Source: Cyclobacterium marinum DSM 745 (GTDB lineage Bacteria > Bacteroidota > Bacteroidia > Cytophagales > Cyclobacteriaceae). Taken from it: 64,000 nt of DNA. The DNA is taken from the NCBI RefSeq assembly GCF_000222485.1, contig NC_015914.1, positions 3,110,501-3,174,500 on the forward strand, written 5' to 3'. Under the pieces are notes generated by a model. It was not told the origin of the DNA. It searched no databases and was given only the letters and a program-made list of their open reading frames with translations. Shown here piece by piece: positions 1 to 8,741 of this stretch. Position numbers and translations under genes: made by a program. Positions within the stretch are counted from its first letter, which is position 1, and each line of letters begins with the position of its first letter.

Positions 1-703
1 CCTTTCCCACTTTTACGCTAGTGGAAGGGCTTTGGTAGTCACCACAAAAATTGTCTTTTAATATCAATAATGTTTTGGTTCCCAGAGGTTCAGTAAGGTC
101 GTTTTTAAAATTGATTGCCCATTGTTCCCAAATTCCACCAGCCGAGAGAAAAGTATTGTGGATTTCTGCAGGGGCAGTTTCGGAATTGGCATATTCCAAT
201 AAATCGCATGCTTCAATTGTAAATTCAGTGGAGTAAAGCACATTGGCCTCTCTTTTGGCGATGGTGGAATCTGCCTTGATATAACCTGTAATAAAATTTC
301 TGGCTTCACTATCTGAATAACCAATTTCAAGATAGTCATTCATTTTATCCGCTAGACTGGGTGCAAAAGGATTGTTAGCGCGAATATAAAGGCCTATTAA
401 AATACCCACTACGGAAAAGAGACCAAAAGAACCTATTCGCAGACTTTTGATTGGATCCAAGAATTTTTCGTTCAATCCAACCAAAATAGCCAATAAAGAA
501 GAAATAGTACCGATTACGCCACTCACTACAGGGGAGACTGATAATCCCAATAGCAAGCCTAAAAATGCGCCAATCCCTAATCCATTGAAAATAGCAGCAA
601 AGGCCTGAAACATTCCGGGTTTATAACTCCCTTGTCCATCGGGGATCAAATCTTTCAATGGTTTATTCGAGGAATTGCTTGTGGTGGGGTTCTGCTCTTC
701 CAT
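1..703 (-). CDS. Membrane protein of unknown function, C-terminus cut by window edge
   Basis: An open frame runs from ATG at 703 leftward off the window edge, giving at least 234 codons without a stop. The product starts MEEQNPTTSN. It has a polar N-terminus of about 30 residues, two or three hydrophobic segments (roughly residues 33-78 and 92-106) rich in Gly, Leu and Val, then a soluble part of more than 120 residues beginning near ANNPFAPSLADKM. A central glycine-rich hydrophobic pair followed by a soluble domain fits an inner-membrane protein with a cytoplasmic or periplasmic tail. I do not recognise a family. The frame has no internal stop and typical codon use for the window, so I take it as real. 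The true C-terminus is not visible. Confidence 0.7.
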   Translation of the reverse strand, partial: MEEQNPTTSNSSNKPLKDLIPDGQGSYKPGMFQAFAAIFNGLGIGAFLGLLLGLSVSPVVSGVIGTISSLLAILVGLNEKFLDPIKSLRIGSFGLFSVVGILIGLYIRANNPFAPSLADKMNDYLEIGYSDSEARNFITGYIKADSTIAKREANVLYSTEFTIEACDLLEYANSETAPAEIHNTFLSAGGIWEQWAINFKNDLTEPLGTKTLLILKDNFCGDYQSPSTSVKVGK

Positions 704-1032
704 TACTTGAAGTGTTTGGTTAAAGAAATGTAATGGTAGAAAATGTGGTTGTCTTTACTCTAATTTAATAAAAAATACGGAATAGTATGAATTTTAATGA
801 TTTATTTCGTTTCCTAATCTTTCTCCTTTTTAGGATAAGGGTCGGATTTGCTTCAATAAAAAATGCAAGTGAGACCTTTGTAGCTGAATAATGTGGGGTT
901 ATATATTTAGGTATGATTACTGCTTTAGTATTTATACTATTGAGTAGCTCCATATAGGAGGAATATATATATTGGGTTAGCATCTTTTTTGGTAATCGTT
1001 TAGTGAATTTTGTAAAATTATAACAGGTAGGT
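704..1032. other. Intergenic region, divergent
   Basis: This 329-bp AT-rich gap lies between the leftward membrane-protein gene and the rightward YciI-like gene, so it must hold both promoters. I see no clear TAnnTTTG box and no convincing gene. The one short leftward frame inside it (765-983) has an unconvincing low-complexity product. Confidence 0.4.
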
Positions 1033-1314
1033 ATGAAATATTATATGTTAACTTATTTCTTAGCAGAAGACTATATGCAAAAAAGAGGGGGATTTAGAAA
1101 AGATCACTTGTCCCTTGCAGATAAGTTTTATAGAAAAGGTGTGTTATTGATGGGGGGTGCCCTTTCAAGGCCCGCAGATAAAGCGGTTTTGATTTTCCAT
1201 TCTGAAGGAGAAAATGATGCCAAGGATTTTGTAAATGCGGATCCTTATGTTACGAATGGACTTGTAGAAAGTTGGGAATTGAGAGAATGGAATGTTGTAG
1301 TAGGGGTGGTATAA
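1033..1314 (+). CDS. YciI-like protein
   Basis: A 93-residue protein of the YCII/DGPF family of small alpha-beta proteins, probably cytoplasmic. The family's enzymatic roles are mostly undefined. Visible family traits are the N-terminal strand KYYMLTYFLAEDY, the RxxHLxLADKFYxxGxLLMGGAL segment near residues 22-45, the DPY motif near residue 75 and the C-terminal WELREWNVVVG strand. Length is normal for a single-domain YciI protein. The gene stands alone between divergent intergenic regions. Function beyond the fold is not inferable from its position. Confidence 0.8.
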   Translation: MKYYMLTYFLAEDYMQKRGGFRKDHLSLADKFYRKGVLLMGGALSRPADKAVLIFHSEGENDAKDFVNADPYVTNGLVESWELREWNVVVGVV

Positions 1315-1520
1315 AGGATTAATGGGTCTCCGATTAAGAGGATCTATTCATTTAATGGTCCATTGGGCATAGGTATGTGCTTGCTTTATTTTATTTAATT
1401 TTATATATTCATCATGTATTAATTTTATTTTAATGTTTTTTTAAAGGTTAACACTGTTTTATTTTAAATGTATTTTTATTGATTATAAAATATTTTGTAG
1501 GAATTTAATTTTGTTTTAAG

Positions 1521-2429
1521 ATGAGGTATTCAATCGTTTTTACATTTTTATTGATCAGTGAAAGTGTTATTGGGCAATCTACAGATAATAAAATTGAAAC
1601 AAAAGGTAATATTGGTATAGGTACCCTTGATCCGAAAAATAAATTAGAGGTAGTTGGAAGAACAGCGTTGCGTGGTGATTTATATATAATGGGAGATGAG
1701 TTTGTGCAATTTGTACAAGGAAAGGATAGTGACAAAAGAGGTGTTTCCATAGGTGTCAACGATTTTGGCCTTAAAACTAGGTACAGAAGGTGGAGTGGGG
1801 GCTCTAGGGCCTATAATCAGGTATGGTACGATCAGGGTGGAAGCGATTTCTTTTTCGGAGGGTCCACACTTCCAATTTTTTCTATTTCAAATAAAGGAGT
1901 AGGTGTGGGAACAAAGGAGATCACCCATAATCTTTCCATAAATGGCTCGGGGAAATTTATGGGGGCAGAGTCGAGTTATACAGAGATTAATTCAAACAAT
2001 AGTGGCCCTTTTATGAGTCAATACGGTAAGGGAGGCACAAGTTTGAGTTGGATCATTCGAGGTTATGCAAACAATAATTTGCAAGCGGAATTTAATATGG
2101 GCGGAGTTTTGGTGAATGGAAAAGTGCAAGCTGAAGAAGTGAATATTTCCTTAGATGGATGGGCAGATTATGTTTTTACTGATGGCTACAGCCTTATGAG
2201 CTTGGGTGAACTTAAATCATTTATTGATAAAAATGGGCATTTGCCGGGAATACCAATAGAGGCAGTAGTGAAAAAAGAAGGGCTCAACTTAGGAGAAATT
2301 AACGCCAAATTATTAGAGAAAATAGAGGAGCTTACCCTTTATGTCATTTATCAAGAAGAGCAGATTCAAGAACTTCTAAAATTGCAAAAAGAAGTGGAAC
2401 AATTGAAGGAAGCAGTGGCCACCCAATAA
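1521..2429 (+). CDS. Secreted surface protein with Bacteroidota tail-fibre-like C-terminal motif
   Basis: A 302-residue protein with a Sec signal peptide (about residues 1-18, ending SVIGQ). The N-terminal GNIGIGTLDPKNKLEV segment is the repeat-like signature seen in many Bacteroidota fibre or cell-surface proteins. The C-terminus carries WADYVF, a SLGELKSFIDKNGHLPGIP segment, then a predicted coiled coil (about residues 258-300, rich in Leu, Glu and Gln) that could trimerise the product. Proteins with this C-terminus are often annotated as tail-fibre-like or as relatives of intramolecular chaperone domains. I see no self-cleaving S74 Ser/Lys dyad. TAATTTTG at 1506-1513 resembles the Bacteroidota -7 box but has no good -33 partner. 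The role is probably a surface fibre; no ligand can be inferred. Confidence 0.7.
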   Translation: MRYSIVFTFLLISESVIGQSTDNKIETKGNIGIGTLDPKNKLEVVGRTALRGDLYIMGDEFVQFVQGKDSDKRGVSIGVNDFGLKTRYRRWSGGSRAYNQVWYDQGGSDFFFGGSTLPIFSISNKGVGVGTKEITHNLSINGSGKFMGAESSYTEINSNNSGPFMSQYGKGGTSLSWIIRGYANNNLQAEFNMGGVLVNGKVQAEEVNISLDGWADYVFTDGYSLMSLGELKSFIDKNGHLPGIPIEAVVKKEGLNLGEINAKLLEKIEELTLYVIYQEEQIQELLKLQKEVEQLKEAVATQ

Positions 2430-2819
2430 ATTCCCCTTTGAGGCTGCTATTTTTCCTACTTCACACAGGTTTGGCAATTTTGAATGCTTTTCATAAAATA
2501 ACTTATTTTACGTATTTAATTTTATCATTTTTAAAGAATTAAAGCTCCACTTTTTACTTTATCCGATAAACGAAGCCTTTTATCCAAAGTGAAGGTTATT
2601 ATAATTTATTTTTTTAGATTAGTACATTGGAGTCTTTCGCAAAAAAAAGAAGACATTTTAACAAATTAAGTTTCAAATTCTACCAATGAAGTAGGATTTG
2701 GAGTTGTTAAAGTATAAAGACTTAGGTCTATTTGCCGAATTAAACTCCAAATATTGTGTCAATTTAAAAAGCTTTCGGACGATAATTCCCAACATTACAT
2801 CTAAAAATAAGTCATAATT
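2430..2819. other. Intergenic region, AT-rich
   Basis: A 390-bp gap between two rightward genes, very AT-rich with poly-T and poly-A tracts. It should contain the end of the surface-protein transcript and the promoter of the ThuA/sulfatase run. I see no gene, strong hairpin or clear consensus promoter in it. Confidence 0.4.
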
Positions 2820-3788
2820 ATGCAGTTAAAATCTATATTTTTAATAGTATTGACCCTGTTGGTTCAATTTTCCTTTGCCAACCCTGAAGAAGATAAGATT
2901 AAGGTTTTGATCATTGATGGGCAAAATAATCATTCTGCCTGGCCCAAGACAAGTTTAATGATGAAAGGTCAGTTGGAGGAAACAGGTCTTTTTGAGGTTA
3001 CCATTGAACGCACCAAATTTACTTGGAAAGGAGCAGAAAACAGTTCGTATTTAGTAAAAGCCGGAGCAGGTAGAACGGAAGATTTAAAAGAGCCTAAGTC
3101 AGATCCTGAATTTAACCCGGATTTTGCAGCTTATGACGTGGTAGTTTCCAATTTTGGTTGGAATGCAGCTCCTTGGCCGGTTGAAACCATGAAGAAATTT
3201 GAGCATTTTGTCCATTCAGGTGGAGGTTTTGTTAGTGTACATGCTGCAGACAATTCATTTCCGGAATGGGAGGCATACAATGAAATGATAGGTTTAGGAG
3301 GCTGGGGAGACCGTAATGAAAAGGATGGGCCTTATGTATACTACGATTCCGAAGGGAAATTAGTAAGGGATAATAGCCCTGGGCCTGCAGGAACACATGG
3401 AGCCAAAAACAATTTCACCATTAATTTGACGGAGGAAAGCCATCCGATTACAGCAGGTATGCCGAAAAGTTGGATCTCGGCTAAAGACGAGTGTTACGCT
3501 CGCTTGAGAGGCCCTGCCAAGAACATGACTATTTTAGCTACCGGTGAAGATCTTACCAATAAAAATAGAGAAGGTAGGCATGAACCGGTTTTTATGGTGA
3601 TAGATTATGGAAAAGGTAAAGTGTTTCACACCACGCTCGGCCATGACCAAGGTTCGCTTGAGGGTGTTGGGTTTATCACCTCATTTACAAGAGGCGTGGA
3701 ATGGGCTGCTACCGGAGAAGTTACAATTCCTATTCCAAATGATTTTCCAACAAAAGAGGCCTCCAAATCCAGGCCTTTTACCTTTTGA
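2820..3788 (+). CDS. ThuA-like domain protein, secreted
   Basis: A 322-residue protein with a Sec signal peptide (MQLKSIFLIVLTLLVQFSFA). The rest is a ThuA-like, class I glutamine-amidotransferase-like fold: KVLIIDGQNNHSAW near residue 28, AAYDVVVSNFGWN near 103, GGGFVSVHAADNSFPEW near 137, and late HEPVFMVIDYGKGKVFHTTLGHD near 256. ThuA proteins were first linked to trehalose utilisation in rhizobia and often sit in Bacteroidota and Planctomycetes operons with sugar oxidoreductases, DUF1080 proteins and sulfatases. The molecular reaction is not settled for most members. Here it precedes two sulfatase genes in the same direction, suggesting periplasmic handling of a sulfated or oxidised sugar. 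The family call is secure; substrate is unknown. Confidence 0.85.
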   Translation: MQLKSIFLIVLTLLVQFSFANPEEDKIKVLIIDGQNNHSAWPKTSLMMKGQLEETGLFEVTIERTKFTWKGAENSSYLVKAGAGRTEDLKEPKSDPEFNPDFAAYDVVVSNFGWNAAPWPVETMKKFEHFVHSGGGFVSVHAADNSFPEWEAYNEMIGLGGWGDRNEKDGPYVYYDSEGKLVRDNSPGPAGTHGAKNNFTINLTEESHPITAGMPKSWISAKDECYARLRGPAKNMTILATGEDLTNKNREGRHEPVFMVIDYGKGKVFHTTLGHDQGSLEGVGFITSFTRGVEWAATGEVTIPIPNDFPTKEASKSRPFTF

Positions 3789-3968
3789 GGAAAACCATTT
3801 CCTGAGAATTAAACACAATTGGAAAAGAACAAAGAATAAGTAAAGCGTTAATTGATAATTTGGAAGGTAAAATCATTACGTGATTTGAAATCAAGAATAA
3901 AGAAGCAATTAACATTAAATTATAGCATATTATTATTTAAAAAGGCACTTACTAAACTTATTGAATTA

Positions 3969-5483
3969 ATGAAAATAATTAAACCCTGTCTTTTATTACT
4001 GAGTCTATTTGTCCTCAGCTGCGGAACCAATGAGGTTCAGCATGAAAGCCTAGAAAAGAAGCCAAACATATTATTAGTTTTCGCAGATGATATGACTTTT
4101 GAGGTTTTAGATCAGTTGGAACAAAATAAAATATATACACCAAACCTCGATAAGTTAATGTCGGAGGGTACATCATTTAGAAAAGCCTATAATATGGGAA
4201 GTTGGTCTGGTGCAGTATGTACAGCATCAAGGAGCATGATGATTTCCGGAAGAAGTGTATGGAATGCATTTAAGATTAAAGAGGAATGGAAGAAAGGAGA
4301 TAAAAAAGATTTGACCTTGCCCAAGTTGCTTGAAACCTCCGGCTATGAAACTTATATGACAGGTAAATGGCATGTGGATGTTCCTGCTTCAGAAATATTT
4401 AATCATGCTGTAAACATTCGACCGGGCATGCCTAAGGATGGCTGGTCTGGAAATAATATGGGAGCGAAGTTTGATTCCATTAGCAAAATTGGTGCTGAAC
4501 CACATACCATCATGCCGATAGGTTATAATAGGCCTCTCAGTGAAAATGAGGACAATTGGTCTCCCTCCGATCCGGCTTTTGGGGGGTTCTGGGAAGGAGG
4601 AACTCACTGGAGCGAGGTGTTGAGAAATGATGCCCATGCTTTTTTAGACAGTGCCTCTAAATCGAATAATCCATTTTTTATGTATTTGGCTTTTAATGCT
4701 GTTCATGATCCCAGACAATCGCCGGGGAGTTTTTTAGACCTGTATGCTGTGGAAGATATAAAAATCCCTAAAAACTTTTTACCAGTTTATCCCTATAAAG
4801 ATGAGATAGGCAATGGACCTGCGTTAAGGGATGAAGCATTGGCCCCTTATCCTCGGACACCCTATTCCATTAAAAAACACCTGCAAGAATATTATGCAAT
4901 TATTTCTCATATGGACCATCAAATTGGAGAAATATTTAACGAACTGGAAAGGAAAGGCCTTAGGGAAAATACTTATATTATTTTCACTGCTGATCATGGT
5001 CTGGCCATGGGGCGTCATGGCTTAATGGGGAAACAGACCATGTTTGACCATAGTATGGCTGCACCTTTTATCATCTCAGGGCCAAACATTCCAAAAGGAC
5101 AAAGGTTAGACCAAGACATTTACATACAAGATGCCATGGCCACAATATTAGATATTGCAGGGGTAGAAAAACCGGATTATGTAGAGTTTAATAGTCTTTT
5201 AAACCTAATTCAAGGGACTGAAGAGCAAATTTATCAAGATGTTTACGGGGCTTATTTGAACAATCAAAGGATGATAAAAAAAGATGGTTTTAAGCTCACT
5301 GTTTATCCAAAGGCAAAAAAGATACTTTTGTTTGATATGGAAAGCGATCCTTTAGAAATGAATGATTTGGCAGATCAACCTGAACATCAAGATTTAATTA
5401 AAACGTTATTTGCTAAACTTCAGCAAAAACAAGCACAATTAAATGATGCTTTGGTTTTAAAGGCAGAGGATTATGATATGTAA
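3969..5483 (+). CDS. Sulfatase lipoprotein with CTASR active-site motif
   Basis: A family S1 sulfatase of 504 residues from the chosen ATG at 3969. That start gives a lipoprotein signal, MKIIKPCLLLLSLFVLSC, with Cys18 as the lipidation site; the frame stays open upstream to 3852, but the extension would bury the signal. Metal-binding Asp40-Asp41 lie in LLVFADDM. The modifiable cysteine is Cys84 in C-T-A-S-R, where Ala replaces the usual Pro. A TGKWH motif and the late ADHGLAMGRHGLMGKQTMFDH segment supply further metal and sulfate contacts. It would hydrolyse sulfate esters on a glycan at the cell envelope after formylglycine formation; no maturase gene is in the window. The gene overlaps the next sulfatase by 11 bp, implying translational coupling. 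Substrate cannot be read from sequence. Confidence 0.88.
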   Translation: MKIIKPCLLLLSLFVLSCGTNEVQHESLEKKPNILLVFADDMTFEVLDQLEQNKIYTPNLDKLMSEGTSFRKAYNMGSWSGAVCTASRSMMISGRSVWNAFKIKEEWKKGDKKDLTLPKLLETSGYETYMTGKWHVDVPASEIFNHAVNIRPGMPKDGWSGNNMGAKFDSISKIGAEPHTIMPIGYNRPLSENEDNWSPSDPAFGGFWEGGTHWSEVLRNDAHAFLDSASKSNNPFFMYLAFNAVHDPRQSPGSFLDLYAVEDIKIPKNFLPVYPYKDEIGNGPALRDEALAPYPRTPYSIKKHLQEYYAIISHMDHQIGEIFNELERKGLRENTYIIFTADHGLAMGRHGLMGKQTMFDHSMAAPFIISGPNIPKGQRLDQDIYIQDAMATILDIAGVEKPDYVEFNSLLNLIQGTEEQIYQDVYGAYLNNQRMIKKDGFKLTVYPKAKKILLFDMESDPLEMNDLADQPEHQDLIKTLFAKLQQKQAQLNDALVLKAEDYDM

Positions 5484-7185
5484 CTGGTCGTCTTTTTCTA
5501 TTTTCAAGCCTATCTACTTTCTTAATTCATTATGGCTAATGCTGCTTTTGTTATCCTGCGCAAAAGAAAACAAGAACAATAGCCTGCCCCAAGAGAGTGC
5601 CAAGCCGAATATAATTTACATCATGGCTGATGATCACACAAGTCAGGCATTTGGTGTGTATGGTAGTCGATTGGCAAGCTTAAACCCTACACCTACCTTG
5701 GATAGCCTTGCCAAATCGGGTATGATATTTGACAATTGTTTCGTTAATAATTCCATTTGTGTACCTAGTAGGGCTGCAGTCTTAACAGGTCAACGGGCCC
5801 AAACTAATGGTGTGATTGATCTGGAGGGCAGTCTTGCCCCTGAAAAACAATACTTGCCTTTGGAATTAAAAAAACTTGGCTACCAAACAGCCATTATAGG
5901 GAAATGGCACCTGAAGGAAGAGCCTGCATCATTTGACTATTATAAAGTTCTCGATCAGCAAGGGACTTATTTTGATCCGACTTTTCGGGTACAAGGAGAG
6001 GAACCATGGCCTTCCAATGAAGTTCAATATGAAGGCCATTCTTCCGACGTTATCACAGACCAAGTAATTGATTGGTTAGAAAAAGGAAAAGAAGCGGATA
6101 AGCCATTCTTCCTCATGTATCATTTCAAAGCACCTCATGATGACTTTGAAAATGCCCCTAGGTATGAGGATTATTTGGAAGAGATTTTTATTCCTGAACC
6201 GGAAAGTTTATATGACCTGGCCAACCATGGTTCGGTAGCGACAAGGGGTGAAGGGGATAGTTTGACCAGATACATAGGCTCTTCGGTTTCACATAGGAAT
6301 TTGATAAGAAATCAGGCCATGAATATTTGGCCGGGGCCCAATTATAAAAACTATAGAAATGCAGAGGATATTTTACCCAGTGAATTGGTGAAATGGGAAA
6401 TGGATGAGGAAGAAAAGGATTATACTTCAAAGGTCTACCAGAGCTATTTGAAAAAATACCTTCGCTGTGTCAAGGGAATAGATGACAATATGAAACGCTT
6501 TATGGCTTATTTAAAAGAAAATGGCTTGTTAGAAAACACAATTATTGTTTATACCAGTGATCAAGGTTTTATGCTTGGGGAACACGATTATATAGACAAA
6601 CGTTGGATGTATGAAGAATCCCTAAGGATGCCATTTTTTATTAGTTATCCTGAAAAAATTCGAGCAAATACCAGAACAAATGCGATAATAAATAATACAG
6701 ATTTTGCTCCAACGCTAATAGAAATGGCAGGTGGTGAAAAGCCTGAATATATGCAAGGCAAAAGTTTCAAGGTAATACTAGAAACAAATGAAGAACCTGA
6801 AGATTGGCAAAAATCAACTTATTACCGGTATTGGATGCATTTGGCTCATCGGCACGGAAACCCGGCACATTTTGGTGTGAGGACTAAGCGTTATAAATTG
6901 ATTTTTTATTATGGTAAATACTGGGTAGATACTGATGACCCGAAGGCGGAATGGAATAATGCCAGCTGGGGGAATGATTTTACCACCCATACCCCTGTAG
7001 CCTGGGAGTTTTATGATTTAGAAAAAGACCCTCGTGAAATGAATAATCTTTACGGCGATCCAGCATATTCCGATACCATTGCTGAATTGAAAAAAGAGTT
7101 GAAAAAATTGAGGGAGGATCTAAATGAAACTGATAAAGATTACCCTCATATCCAAAAGGTAATTGACGCGCATTGGAATGATTAG
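5473..7185 (+). CDS. Sulfatase lipoprotein with CVPSR active-site motif
   Basis: A 570-residue S1-type sulfatase. The hydrophobic stretch before Cys29 (LWLMLLLLSC) is a lipoprotein-type signal, here preceded by an unusually long N-region; an internal Met at residue 23 is too late to start it well. Asp53-Asp54 of IYIMADDH bind metal, and Cys96 lies in the canonical C-V-P-S-R motif for formylglycine conversion. GKWHLKEE, FFLMYHFKAPHDDF and TSDQGFMLGEHDYIDKRWMYEESLRMP complete the sulfatase core, and the C-terminus has the usual FYDLEKDPREMNNL motif. The overall look recalls iduronate- or heparan-type sulfatases, but I would not assign substrate. It starts inside the preceding sulfatase gene (11-bp overlap), so the two are probably co-translated and act on the same polysaccharide. 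Confidence 0.9.
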   Translation: MICNWSSFSIFKPIYFLNSLWLMLLLLSCAKENKNNSLPQESAKPNIIYIMADDHTSQAFGVYGSRLASLNPTPTLDSLAKSGMIFDNCFVNNSICVPSRAAVLTGQRAQTNGVIDLEGSLAPEKQYLPLELKKLGYQTAIIGKWHLKEEPASFDYYKVLDQQGTYFDPTFRVQGEEPWPSNEVQYEGHSSDVITDQVIDWLEKGKEADKPFFLMYHFKAPHDDFENAPRYEDYLEEIFIPEPESLYDLANHGSVATRGEGDSLTRYIGSSVSHRNLIRNQAMNIWPGPNYKNYRNAEDILPSELVKWEMDEEEKDYTSKVYQSYLKKYLRCVKGIDDNMKRFMAYLKENGLLENTIIVYTSDQGFMLGEHDYIDKRWMYEESLRMPFFISYPEKIRANTRTNAIINNTDFAPTLIEMAGGEKPEYMQGKSFKVILETNEEPEDWQKSTYYRYWMHLAHRHGNPAHFGVRTKRYKLIFYYGKYWVDTDDPKAEWNNASWGNDFTTHTPVAWEFYDLEKDPREMNNLYGDPAYSDTIAELKKELKKLREDLNETDKDYPHIQKVIDAHWND

Positions 7186-7245
7186 GCTTTTTTAATAGCT
7201 GATTCCATTATAAGTGAACTGTTAATAATATAAAGAGGAAAGAAG

Positions 7246-8262
7246 ATGAAGGCCATAGGATTTAGAAGATCTCTCCCCATTACTGAAGAAGAAAGTTTTA
7301 TTGCATTTGACGCTACCAAACCCAGCCCATCGGGTTTTGATATATTGGTAGAGCTTGCGGCAGTATCTGTGAATCCGGTTGATTTTAAGGTCAGACAGAA
7401 TACCGCAAAAGACCGTATTCTAGACAGCCCAAAGATCATAGGTTATGATGGCGTAGGAACCGTGGTGGAGGTAGGGGAAAAGGTAAGTCATTTTGAGGTT
7501 GGAGATGAAGTGTTTTACGCAGGAGATATCAGTAGGAGTGGAAGCAATGCAATGTATCAGTTGATTGATGAGCGAATTGTAGGCACAAAGCCCAAAACCT
7601 TGTCAGCAGCTGAAGCAGTGGCACTACCATTGACCGGATTGACTGCCTGGGAGTCTATATTTGACAGAATGAAAGTGGACCCGAATACAGATAAAGGGAA
7701 GTCTATACTTATACTTGCAGGTGCCGGAGGTGTAGGCTCAATTGCCATTCAAATTGCAAAACAGGTTGCGGGGCTTACCGTCATTGCTACTGCTTCGCGT
7801 GAGGAGACTGGACGCTGGTGCAAATCTATGGGAGCTGACCATGTGGTAAATCACCATGACTTAAAAGCAAGTTTATTGCAGGCCGGTTACAAGGAAGTTG
7901 ATTATGTACTCGATTGTGTGGACATCAACGGATATTGGGAAACGCTAGTAGATATCGTCAAGCCTCAAGGGCACATTGTTACCATTACAGGCAGTGATAA
8001 ACCACTAAACCTGATGTTGCTTAAAAATAAAAGTGTAAGCTTCTCTTGGGAATATATGTTTACGCGTTCCCTATATACGACCTCAGATATTTTAAAACAA
8101 CAGCAAATTCTTAATAAGTTGGCTGAGTTAATTGATCGGGGGATAATAAAAACTACATTGAATACTATTTTTAATGGGTTTACTGTAGATAATTTTAAAA
8201 AGGCACACCAGCTCCAAGAGTCAGGGAAATCTATAGGTAAGACAGTTGTGGTATTCAAATAA
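7246..8262 (+). CDS. Zinc-free MDR-family oxidoreductase, quinone-oxidoreductase-like
   Basis: A 338-residue medium-chain dehydrogenase/reductase, cytoplasmic, similar to proteins annotated as zinc-type alcohol dehydrogenase-like (YogA type). The N-terminal GroES-like half includes VELAAVSVNPVDFKVR (about 35-50) and YDGVGTVVEVG (67-77). The Rossmann half has AGAGGVG at residues 158-164 for NAD(P)H binding. The cysteine ligands of catalytic zinc are absent, as in quinone reductases. It starts 60 bp after the second sulfatase and in the same direction, so it may be a run-on member of that transcript, though nothing ties it chemically to sulfated glycans. A remnant-bearing gap follows it. Confidence 0.85.
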   Translation: MKAIGFRRSLPITEEESFIAFDATKPSPSGFDILVELAAVSVNPVDFKVRQNTAKDRILDSPKIIGYDGVGTVVEVGEKVSHFEVGDEVFYAGDISRSGSNAMYQLIDERIVGTKPKTLSAAEAVALPLTGLTAWESIFDRMKVDPNTDKGKSILILAGAGGVGSIAIQIAKQVAGLTVIATASREETGRWCKSMGADHVVNHHDLKASLLQAGYKEVDYVLDCVDINGYWETLVDIVKPQGHIVTITGSDKPLNLMLLKNKSVSFSWEYMFTRSLYTTSDILKQQQILNKLAELIDRGIIKTTLNTIFNGFTVDNFKKAHQLQESGKSIGKTVVVFK

Positions 8263-8415
8263 GGTTATTTTGTTGGATTCTTTACTATCTGTTTGTCATC
8301 AAGCTTTTCTATTTAATTTCTGAATTTAGAATTTATGGGGAAAACGCCAAGTAGGTAGGAGATGTGCTATTACTACTACTAAATTTTCTATTGTTTAATC
8401 CGGATTGGACAATAG

Positions 8416-8586
8416 GATTTCTCCGCCTTGACAATAGTCAAGGGTGAAGCCAATTCTGTACTTACAGGAAGTGTTGCAATTGCAAGAAAATCAGGTCTTT
8501 TGGAGATTTTAGAATAACACCGCTATGGAGAAATCGAAAGCAGTAACGAATTGTTTTATTTTGAAGCGATTCCAGTAAGTAATTGA
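8416..8586 (+). pseudogene. Decayed coding remnant, family not recognised
   Basis: In one frame this stretch reads DFSALTIVKGEANSVLTG and on to LLEILE, meets a stop (TAA at 8515-8517), then continues in the same frame through HRYGEIESSNELFYFEAIPVSN to TGA at 8584. It has no start codon and a stop immediately upstream (8413-8415). The amino-acid composition looks protein-like on both sides of the internal stop, which suggests the eroded end of a former gene. I cannot name the family. It may instead be chance; the rest of the 8263-8741 gap shows only a promoter near its right end. Confidence 0.25.
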
Positions 8587-8675
8587 TTGTCTATTGGATG
8601 TTTCGGATTTAAGAAACAGTATAGGAATGGAATTTGATCTACAATTATCCTTACTAAATTTTTACTTTTGGAACA

Positions 8676-8699
8676 GGTACATTTAAACTTGGTACATTT
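8676..8699 (+). repeat. Direct repeat GGTACATTT, candidate operator
   Basis: GGTACATTT occurs at 8676-8684 and again at 8691-8699, a 15-bp period. The second copy abuts the putative -33 element of the next gene. This placement would suit an activator or repressor binding site. No regulator is visible nearby. Confidence 0.3.
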
Positions 8700-8726
8700 T
8701 GCTTAATTTGCGGAGACTTAAATTTG
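8698..8726 (+). promoter_or_regulatory. Bacteroidota-type promoter for the symporter gene
   Basis: TTTG at 8698-8701, a 17-bp spacer and TAAATTTG at 8719-8726 match the Bacteroidota primary sigma consensus (TTTG at -33, TAnnTTTG at -7). The expected start of transcription is near 8731, giving a leader of about ten bases before the ATG at 8742. This also argues against using the TTG at 8724 as start. Confidence 0.55.
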
Positions 8727-8741
8727 CAATATTGTATAGGC

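Noticed and set aside
765..983. 72-codon leftward frame in the 704-1032 gap
   Set aside because: AT-driven composition with no motif.
3607..3843. 78-codon frame overlapping the end of the ThuA gene
   Set aside because: Out of frame with a well-supported gene and without features.
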